A stretch of 64,000 bases of DNA from Chordibacter sp038110535 (GTDB taxonomy: Bacteria > Verrucomicrobiota > Verrucomicrobiia > Opitutales > Seribacteraceae), in NCBI GenBank assembly GCA_038110535.1, contig JAYNJW010000004.1:1-64000 (forward strand), given 5' to 3'. Positions within the stretch are counted from its first letter, which is position 1, and each line of letters begins with the position of its first letter. The notes under the pieces were generated by a model. The model was not told where the DNA came from and searched no databases. It saw only the letters and a list, made by a program, of their open reading frames with translations. Position numbers and translations under genes: made by a program. Positions 9,220 through 16,900 of this stretch are shown piece by piece.

Positions 9220-9828
9220 ATGTATATTCATCATCCTAAAGGTTCAGGGAAAAATTCAGGTTTTACCCTGATTGAATTAATGGTTGTGATCATTGTGATT
9301 GGGATTGTGGGTGGAATTATTTTTAGCGGAGCGGGTTATATTTTTGAAAAACAGGCCATCAAGCAAGCAGGTGCTGAAATTGAAGTTTTGCAGGTAGCAT
9401 TGGAGGAATACAAGAGGCAAAATGGCAACTATCCAGAGACATTTGATTTTCAAGACGAGATGGCCAGTTTTATTCTTTTGCATACTCTCCATGGCACCCA
9501 TGAACTGGTGGATGGCACATGGGAGAGACTTGCTCCAGAAAAATATCTTAAAAGTCTTATTCCTACAGATGCGATGGCATTCCGGTCCCTGGATGAGGAA
9601 GAAGATGGAACATTCAACCTAAATGAGGTGGATCATTATTTAATCGATCCGTGGGGCGAGCCTTACATCTATCAGTTTCGAAGAAAGGATGGGAATTATG
9701 GTTTTTTACTCTACTCCAAAGGGCCTGATCAGCTATCGGCACCCTTTAGTGAAGTTTCCGACGGACAACCCGAGAAAAGACCGGAAGACAAAGATAATAT
9801 TCCCCCTTCTGAACCTGGGAAATGGTAA
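9220..9828 (+). CDS. Type II secretion/type IV pilus-like pseudopilin (GspG-like)
   Basis: A 202-residue prepilin-like protein. The N-terminus has a short positively charged leader, the prepilin peptidase site SGFTLIELMVVIIVIGIVGG with Gly(-1), Phe(+1) and Glu(+5), and the hydrophobic polymerising helix. The body carries EYKRQNGNYPETF, then DPWGEPYIYQF and GFLLYSKGPD, which match the C-terminal region of major pseudopilins of the GspG type. It is the first of four consecutive pseudopilin genes and overlaps the next start codon. No secretin, GspE ATPase or prepilin peptidase is in the window, so whether the system secretes, takes up DNA or builds pili cannot be decided here. Confidence 0.88.
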   Translation: MYIHHPKGSGKNSGFTLIELMVVIIVIGIVGGIIFSGAGYIFEKQAIKQAGAEIEVLQVALEEYKRQNGNYPETFDFQDEMASFILLHTLHGTHELVDGTWERLAPEKYLKSLIPTDAMAFRSLDEEEDGTFNLNEVDHYLIDPWGEPYIYQFRRKDGNYGFLLYSKGPDQLSAPFSEVSDGQPEKRPEDKDNIPPSEPGKW

Positions 9829-10232
9829 AATTAATGAAAAATAAAAAAATTGGATTCACCCTTATTGAGCTTCTTGTAGTCATATCAATCATTGGGATTT
9901 TAATGGGTTTGTTGATCTCTCAACTCGGTGGAGTTTTGGGCTCCTCCGAAAAAACCAAAATGCAAGCGGTTATGCGATCATGGATTATTCAACTGAAGGA
10001 ATACAAGAGCTATTACGGATACTATCCCCCATTTTTGTACCAATCATCCGAGGGGAGCCCTATCAAGTTAAATGAACCGGAGGATAACCAAGCGAGGTTT
10101 TTTTATTCCCTCAAAGGGAAACAAAAAACAACAAATGGATGGGATGATAGCGATACATATGAGAACGAAAATAAGGACAAAAAGGAGTTTCATTCTTTTA
10201 GTGAGGATGATTTTGATGCGGATGGAAACCTT
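9822..10232 (+). CDS. Pseudopilin, 3' part lost in assembly gap
   Basis: Starts at ATG 9822, overlapping the preceding stop, or at ATG 9834 twelve bases later in the same frame. The protein begins with the prepilin motif IGFTLIELLVVISIIGILMG, with cleavage after Gly and the Glu(+5), followed by a GspG-like helix and EYKSYYGYYPPFL. The acidic region around residues 85-137 is unusually rich in Asp, Glu and Lys. The reading frame is cut by the run of Ns at 10233; the true C-terminus is not known. It is the second of four pseudopilin genes and probably part of the same pilus or secretion machine. Confidence 0.85.
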
Positions 10233-10332
10233 NNNNNNNNNNNNNNNNNNNNNNNNNNNNNNNNNNNNNNNNNNNNNNNNNNNNNNNNNNNNNNNNNNNN
10301 NNNNNNNNNNNNNNNNNNNNNNNNNNNNNNNN
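10233..10332. other. Assembly gap of 100 N
   Basis: Exactly 100 undetermined bases. The round number suggests a scaffold gap of unknown real length. It removes the end of the second pseudopilin and the start codon and leader peptide of the third; additional small pseudopilin genes could be hidden here. Confidence 0.99.
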
Positions 10333-11013
10333 GGATTTAGCTTACTTGAACTATTGGTTGTTCTTGCGGTTATGGGGGTGATGATGGGGGTTTTGGGTTT
10401 TAGCATTCTGGGAAATTCTTCATCTAATTTAGCAGATACCCAAAGGATGCTTATATCTTATCTTCAAAAAACAAGAGCCTTGGCAGTTGCGAGTGGTTTG
10501 GAGACCAGAATTATTGTCTTTGCAGAAGGTGCTAATGTAGAAAAATATTTACGCTACGCTCAGATCGTTACTTTGGACGAGAATAAATCGGATCAGTGGT
10601 TAATTCGGGATAACGGAATTTCTTTGCCCCAGGATATATGGTTTATTTCAGACAGCGTTGAATCGGCAAATTCGGATTGGCCAAGAGATGGCGAGTGTGT
10701 TTGGAGTGCATCGGAGCAAGATGAAGATTTTAGGCTCTCATTTGTTAAAAGTAACAGCGGGGATAAAAAAGTTTTTCAGGAAACCGTGGAGGGGGATCGC
10801 TTCCTCTATTTGAAATGTACGCCCAATGGAAATTTTAGCAGTTCTTCCTATCCTAAAATGCCTAAGTTAGTCTTCGCTGCCGGAAGACTGATTCCTTCCC
10901 CAACAGGCGATTTATTTCCCAGTTTTACTAATGAACGACAAATTGCAGGTGTTCAAATCCAACCCTATGGTGGCATTTTGTCCTTAGACTCACAAGATTT
11001 TACTTATGATTAA
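10333..11013 (+). CDS. Pseudopilin (GspH-like), 5' end lost in assembly gap
   Basis: The frame emerges from the gap exactly at the prepilin cleavage site: GFSLLELLVVLAVMGVMMGV, so only the short leader and start codon are missing. The remaining 226 residues carry a polymerising helix, then QRMLISYLQKTRALAVASG, and a beta-rich C-terminal part. That layout fits the minor pseudopilins GspH/FimT. The stop overlaps the start of the next pseudopilin by eight bases, indicating translational coupling. A continuous frame across the Ns with an upstream start is an artefact. Confidence 0.85.
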   Translation, partial: GFSLLELLVVLAVMGVMMGVLGFSILGNSSSNLADTQRMLISYLQKTRALAVASGLETRIIVFAEGANVEKYLRYAQIVTLDENKSDQWLIRDNGISLPQDIWFISDSVESANSDWPRDGECVWSASEQDEDFRLSFVKSNSGDKKVFQETVEGDRFLYLKCTPNGNFSSSSYPKMPKLVFAAGRLIPSPTGDLFPSFTNERQIAGVQIQPYGGILSLDSQDFTYD

Positions 11014-11770
11014 AGAGAAAAGAATGCACCGGTTGCCCACCGGTTTTACTCTCATTGAAGTAATTATTTCACTAGGAGTTTTTGGACTGATTATTGGGGG
11101 ACTCTTTAGTCTTTTGCCATGGGGGGTTGACAATGTTACTAAGCTGGCCGATCGAAATACTGCTTTGGGTTTAGTCGATGCGGTACAGGTAGAATTGGAA
11201 AGGTTGGGGTTTTCCGTGGTTGAACATGGTACCAAGCGATTGGATGGTCTTTATGACCCATCCGGTAGTCCCAGTGATATTTCTAACGGTGATATACGTT
11301 CTCTCATTTTAGTCTCTCCTAAGAGTGGAGGGATAGTATCTCTTGAGCGAGTCATTGAAGTTTTTCAATCGAGCCAGAATAGGCTTTCAGGTAATGATCT
11401 TGCCGACGGAAAGGATGTTGAACGGGCTGTAACGGACTATGGCGGTTCGATTGAATTTTCCAGAAGTAACGATCAACCGATATCCTTGAAAGGTTTTGAA
11501 TTTCCCCAAGATAGTAAGATTATTTCTCGATGGATTGAGCCCAAAGATCGATATTTCGCAATCTTGTGCTCACAATTTGCGAAACATCCGCAATTGAATT
11601 CCGATCCACCGTCCAGGCATGTGCATCATCCAAGTAATGGATACTTATCTTTACATGTGGAAATCCAATGGCCCTACAAAGTTTACGACCCTTCGGGCAA
11701 GGATTTTAGCAGGGTGGTGGAGCCAAGGTACCGTTCGAGTCTTACTTTTCCCTTAGCCATTGTTCGCTAG
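11006..11770 (+). CDS. Minor pseudopilin (GspI/GspJ/PilV-like)
   Basis: A 254-residue protein starting at ATG 11006 inside the end of the previous gene. The prepilin motif TGFTLIEVIISLGVFGLIIG lies at residues 12-31, with Gly(-1)/Phe(+1) and Glu(+5). The Leu-Pro-Trp sequence that follows and the long beta-rich body suggest a minor pseudopilin that would cap or prime the pseudopilus. It ends seven bases before menA. The exact minor class cannot be decided from sequence alone. Confidence 0.82.
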   Translation: MIKEKRMHRLPTGFTLIEVIISLGVFGLIIGGLFSLLPWGVDNVTKLADRNTALGLVDAVQVELERLGFSVVEHGTKRLDGLYDPSGSPSDISNGDIRSLILVSPKSGGIVSLERVIEVFQSSQNRLSGNDLADGKDVERAVTDYGGSIEFSRSNDQPISLKGFEFPQDSKIISRWIEPKDRYFAILCSQFAKHPQLNSDPPSRHVHHPSNGYLSLHVEIQWPYKVYDPSGKDFSRVVEPRYRSSLTFPLAIVR

Positions 11771-11776
11771 TTAAAA

Positions 11777-12643
11777 ATGACAGTGTTTTTGCTATGGGTA
11801 AAGGCATCCCGACCCCAAACCCTAATTGCTTCGGTTGCACCTATACTGGTTGGGGCGAGAAATTTCTTCGGTAATCATGAGCTCAATTATCTTTCAATGA
11901 TTGTACTGTCGGGATGTTTTGCATTTATTACCCTCATCCAAATCTCAACCAATTTAGCCAATGACTATTTCGATTCGAAAACGGGGGCGGATCGTTTTCG
12001 CGAAAATGCTCCAGAACGGCTGGTTTCTTCCGGAAAGATTAAAGGAAAAGAAGTCTTAATTGTAGTAATTTGTCTGTTAACATTATCCTTCTTTGTGGGT
12101 TTATTGACCTTATATATTTCGTCTTCAACGATTTGGTTTTTACCCCTTGGGATTGGGTGCATTGCACTTTCGATTTTGTACACTGCTGGACCATACCCAT
12201 TGGCCTATAATGGGCTTGGTGATGTATTTGTGATTATCTTTTTTGGTTTCGTTGCGGTGGAGGGCACAAGTTATTTTCTCAGTTCAGCCAATTGCGTGCC
12301 GTATCAACCAAATTGGGGATCCGCCTTATCAGTTGGCTTGTTGATTAATAATTTGTTGGTCGTGAATAATTATCGGGATTATGAGAGCGATTCCAGAGTG
12401 GGCAAAAATACTACCATAGTTATGTTTGGAAAGAGGTTTGGACTATTCCTTTTTCTTTTGGGTTTTCTAGTACCCGTTTTTTATGGATATGTTACGGAGA
12501 AATTTCTGACCTTTTTTATCCTCATCACCAGTATGATTTCCTTCAAATTTCTTCTGGGAAGTGATGTTCTTAAAAATGCCAAATTGACGTTGTCTCTCTC
12601 GGCCGCAAGTGTATTGATTTTCAGTATCTGTTGGCTTTTTTGA
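11777..12643 (+). CDS. menA: MenA-type 1,4-dihydroxy-2-naphthoate prenyltransferase
   Basis: A UbiA-superfamily integral membrane prenyltransferase that attaches a polyprenyl chain to dihydroxynaphthoate in menaquinone biosynthesis. It starts FLLWVKASRPQTLIASVAP, typical of MenA (most read ...RPKTLPAAVAPV), and has the first Asp-rich motif ANDYFDSKTGAD near residue 58-70, AYNGLGDVFVIIFFG in the middle and VVNNYRDYESDSRVGKNT as the second Asp-rich motif. About eight membrane segments and 288 residues are normal. It follows the pseudopilin genes after seven bases but is functionally unrelated. No other men genes are present. Confidence 0.9.
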   Translation: MTVFLLWVKASRPQTLIASVAPILVGARNFFGNHELNYLSMIVLSGCFAFITLIQISTNLANDYFDSKTGADRFRENAPERLVSSGKIKGKEVLIVVICLLTLSFFVGLLTLYISSSTIWFLPLGIGCIALSILYTAGPYPLAYNGLGDVFVIIFFGFVAVEGTSYFLSSANCVPYQPNWGSALSVGLLINNLLVVNNYRDYESDSRVGKNTTIVMFGKRFGLFLFLLGFLVPVFYGYVTEKFLTFFILITSMISFKFLLGSDVLKNAKLTLSLSAASVLIFSICWLF

Positions 12644-12739
12644 TAAATTTCATTTTTCAAATCCATAAGTTTAATTTATATTCTGGTTCTGAGGCAGATT
12701 CAGGTTGGGAGTTAGGAAAACCTCGATTGTAAATGGTAT

Positions 12740-13930
12740 ATGTATTTACCAAAACTTTCTGAATTTAGTCCCTTTTCTTTGGAAAAACTGCTCGGAACCT
12801 GTTTCTCCCTGCCCGACAATAAAGTAAACTGTTGTGTACTCATCGACTTGGAAGATCCTAGCGATGTATCGAATCTTAAATTTTTAGGTTTGCCCGGGAA
12901 TGCTGTGCAAAAGCGTGCGATCTCCTATTTTCATGATCCTCTGTGCGGGGAAGTTGGTACCAAACTCGGTCTTACCGGTTGTGATTTGTTTGCTTTTAAA
13001 AAAACCGGTGGTAGCAACCTCGATCCAGAAAATCGGTTGTTTAGTACCGGGGGGGAGCAAGTTACTTTTACCGATCAAGTTTGCCCAAACTACGATTTGG
13101 TATTAGCGATTACGGATTATTCTCTAACCGCTCCGCTTACCTCCATGGCTAAAGAATACGGATTCCGGGGGGCAACTTTGCATGGGCTGAATGAGATTAT
13201 CCTCAATTCCGGTCTCAGTATCGATTACCACCTTGTGAGTAGGCAAGCTGAGTTGTTTCGTTCATTTCTCGATCAGGCTGATCGTTTTAAGCTCACTTTT
13301 GAATGCTTCCATAAAACTTTCGAATTGGTTATTGAATGCAATAATCAAAGGGCACAGAAAAGCCATGGGCTTTGCCCATCAGGATCGCCAGATGTGGCTA
13401 ATCTGCCTGCTGGGGAAGTTTATTTTGTACCCGAAGGGGCGGATGGATCATTTCCTTTCAGGTTTGGAGACGGTACCATATGCGAGATGATCGTAGAGCA
13501 CGGAGCAATTACTCAGGCTATACTACTCAACGGAAATGCCGATAAGGTCAAAGACCGCCAATTGCAATTGAACGAAGATCCTGCCACGGGAATCATTGGC
13601 GAACTTGGATTTGGTACCCAACTGCTACCCTTTGCCGGGTGTGACATTCAGGACGAGAAGATTCTGGGCACTTGTCACATTGCTACTGGGAGGAGTGACC
13701 ATCTGGGAGGAAACCTTACTCCGGAACTTTTCAATTCCCGCCAGAATGCATCCCATGATGATATTCTTTACGCACCGCCCAAAACCCCCGAAATCATGGT
13801 CAGTTCCGTCGAAATGACCAAAAATGGGGACAGCATTACAATCCTCGAAAATTTTGTTCCCTCTGCACCTTTGCTAGAACATTTGGAGGCAGAGTATCCA
13901 GTTGATCTGATCAGGGCAGTTCCTGCTTAA
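12740..13930 (+). CDS. M29 aminopeptidase-like metalloprotein
   Basis: A 396-residue cytosolic protein. The C-terminal half resembles the M29 thermophilic aminopeptidase fold, also used by 2,5-dihydroxypyridine dioxygenase NicX: ANLPAGEVYFVPEGADG, then GIIGELGFGTQ with the metal-ligand Glu, GTCHIATGRSDHLGGN with a His ligand, and SHDDILYAPP where relatives have the last His-x-Asp pair. The N-terminal half is diverged from known M29 enzymes. Metal binding is therefore likely and peptidase activity plausible, but substrate is open. It stands alone between menA and the giant secreted protein gene. Confidence 0.7.
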   Translation: MYLPKLSEFSPFSLEKLLGTCFSLPDNKVNCCVLIDLEDPSDVSNLKFLGLPGNAVQKRAISYFHDPLCGEVGTKLGLTGCDLFAFKKTGGSNLDPENRLFSTGGEQVTFTDQVCPNYDLVLAITDYSLTAPLTSMAKEYGFRGATLHGLNEIILNSGLSIDYHLVSRQAELFRSFLDQADRFKLTFECFHKTFELVIECNNQRAQKSHGLCPSGSPDVANLPAGEVYFVPEGADGSFPFRFGDGTICEMIVEHGAITQAILLNGNADKVKDRQLQLNEDPATGIIGELGFGTQLLPFAGCDIQDEKILGTCHIATGRSDHLGGNLTPELFNSRQNASHDDILYAPPKTPEIMVSSVEMTKNGDSITILENFVPSAPLLEHLEAEYPVDLIRAVPA

Positions 13931-13990
13931 AATAAACCATTTCCCTCCCCGTATTAATCGATTAAATCTTTGCAAAAACCTCATTATTAG

Positions 13991-16900
13991 TTGAGCTTAA
14001 ATACAGCTTCTCAATTTGTCCTGCAATTGAACTGTATACACTGTAAATCTGTTTTTATCTTTTTAAATAAGTTTCTGGTCTCTACAGAATTCCTAACTGC
14101 TGGTGTAATCAAATCTTTGCGGCTTCTTTTTCTTCTCTGCTGGGGCTGCCATTTAACAATGGCCCAGCTTGAAGAAACTTTTCTTTTCGAATGGAATGAT
14201 TCCGAAGAGGCGTTTTATCATCTAGGAGAAGCCTCGCCCAACTTAACTTTATACGAGCATTGCTTGTACCGCTTTGATTCCACTGGTGGAGAATTTTCAA
14301 TCACTGAACTAAATAGCAGTCTTTATGGTGGAATGGAATTGTTCCAAAATAGCATCAACGGGGCAGGGGAATACATACTTTTCAGCCCCGATCAAAACAC
14401 ACCGCGCTCCCTTATCTACCAAAACCTGGCCTTTCCAACCCACAAAGGCACAATCTTTATTAAAGCCTATGAAGATCGAGCTTTTCTGAAGATGGATGAG
14501 GTGCAGAACTTTGCCAGGTTTGGGTCTAAAGTGTTGGTTACCAATGATTCAGATATATTTGCAAGTGCTCCTGGGTGGGGTGATAACGAAGGATTAATCA
14601 GTAAGTATTCCCTCAAAGAGGATGGAAATTACAGCTTGGACTATAATATTTCCTCTCCAACCTTGTCCTCTCTTTTTTGGGGGTCCTCTATCTTTTATGA
14701 CCCCAATGCATCCAAATTATTTATGGGTGTGCCCAATGCGGATAATTATGCGGGGGCATTTTATGATTATTCGCTGCAAGGGGACAGCATATCCAAAGTT
14801 TTGGAGGGAGACAATATGGGTGACATGCATGGATGGTCATCTTCTTCCAGCAGGGATAAAATTTTTATCGGTTCCCTTGCTGTTTTAGATGCCCTCGGCG
14901 GATATGTATCGGTCTTAAACTCCTCAGTCTCTCCTGCTTCATTCTTGTATGACTTAAGAGCATCAACCGCTCAGTTCGGCAATGAATTTGGATATGCTCT
15001 TTCTTCCGTGCGTGACCACATTGTGGTGGGGGCCCCAGGAGAAGATGATTTGATCAGGGAAGACTCGGGTGCAGTGTATTTGTTTAAACTAGATGAAAAT
15101 TCTGTTATGAGCTCAAAAATTTTACCGAGCAACCGCAACAATGGAGACCGCTTTGGGCATGCGGTAAGCTTGACTGAGGATTTGGTTTTTGTCGGAGCTC
15201 CCAACGGCGATGGAATCACAGCAAACTCAGGACTGGTTTATGTTTTTAGTTATGATTCAGAAAATTTAGATTCAGCAGAGGTTTTTCAAATTTTACCGCC
15301 TGTTGCTGTTTCTGGTATGAAGTTTGGGCAAAATATCCATATCCTTGGAAATTTCGTTTTCATTTCCGCACCAAGAGACGGTGGGCTCGGGGCTGTTTAT
15401 ATTTTTAAAAAAGCACGGAATTCTCTCTCCTGGGGGCATGTAAATACCCTATCTTTAGAGCAATTCTCGACTGATCTCTCTTTGCCCGAAAATATTACTG
15501 TGGCTGTCAATCAAGGTATGATGGTGATTGGATTGGAGGAGGAATCTTCCGGGCATCCATCTTCTGGGGCCCTTGAGGTTTTGTACAATCCAGCATGGGA
15601 TAAGGTTACCGTTCCTTCTTTGCCACCCTTTTTTGAAAACAATGACATAGTCGAAGTTCATGCAACAGAAGACCAAGTCGATCCTGTTACGGTTGATTTT
15701 AATGCTTCGGTTGCGGATTTTTACTCCAACCAGATTGCTTGGGAAATAAAATCTTTAAATGAAAGCGTTGCTGCCGAGCATTTTGATATCAATACCACCA
15801 CTGGTATATTTCTGTTCAATCTCCCTCAAGATCTCTTTGGCACTACTTCCTTTGAAGTGTCAGCAATCTATGAGAGCCAGAAGTATTCCCATTTTTTTGA
15901 TGTTAGGATTGAGGCGAGGGAGGACCCTCCTCGGTTTACTGATTTTACCTCGGCGGATGGATCGGTCCATTTGCTCCCCCAAGCCACCGTAAATGAAATG
16001 TTTCATTTTGCATTTAATGCCACCGATCCTGATGCTGATACTCTTTCGCTTTCTCTCCTCTCCGGTCAATTGCCAAACGGATTGGTCATTGATGGTTTAT
16101 CCGTACTCGGTGTGCCATCTTCGGATGGAAATTTTACCTTCTCTTTGGGCCTTTCCGACGGCTTGAATGAGGTGAGCCAATCTTTCAAAATCGAGGTTTT
16201 TCCGAGTAATGCCCCCCCAGAAGTATTTTTTCTGGGAGAAAAACTGCTAGTTTCTGATGCCCTGAACTTTGAATTTTCTGAGAACTTTTCTTTAACCGAG
16301 TGGCAGGAAACTTTGAGCAGTTTGAACATTCAGGATTTGGACAGCGAAGAAATATCCATTGAGGTGCTTGCTTATCCTTTTCATGGTTATCTTATTGTGA
16401 CGGACCAGTTTGAGACCTTTGAACAAAGCCTAATCCGTTACACGCCAAAGTTTAATTTTAGTGGAAATGATTCATTTTCTCTACGATTTGCTGACAAACA
16501 TCCTGCATCACCCAAACATTTTGACCTCACCTTTAACCTCATCATTGCTTCCGAAAACTCTGCACCTTTTGTTACCTCCGAGGATCCCCCAGTTGCGGTG
16601 CCGGAGGGTCAATATTTCGAGCATGTTTTTGATGTTTTTGATGCCGAGGAAGATTATTACACGCTTTCATTCCAGAACTTGCCTAGTTGGTTGGCATTTG
16701 ATGGGGTTCGCCGAATTTTTGGAAAACCTGGTCAGAGTGACTTTGACGAGGAGGGAAATTCTTTTTTTATCTCGGTTTCGGATCAGTGGGGAAGCACATT
16801 TACGAAAAAATTGGAAATTGGGATTACGCCCCTTAATTACCCTCCATTGATACAATATTTTGATGCAAATGTTGACCAGATTAGTCTCAATGTGATCGAA

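Noticed and set aside
10072..11013. Continuous open frame across the run of Ns
   Set aside because: Only open because Ns are read through; its N-terminal part is out of frame with the second pseudopilin and not related to the third.
13954..13965. Palindrome ttaatcgattaa upstream of the giant secreted protein gene
   Set aside because: Perfect 12-base palindrome but AT-rich and short; no second copy or known operator match was found, so it is not called as a site.
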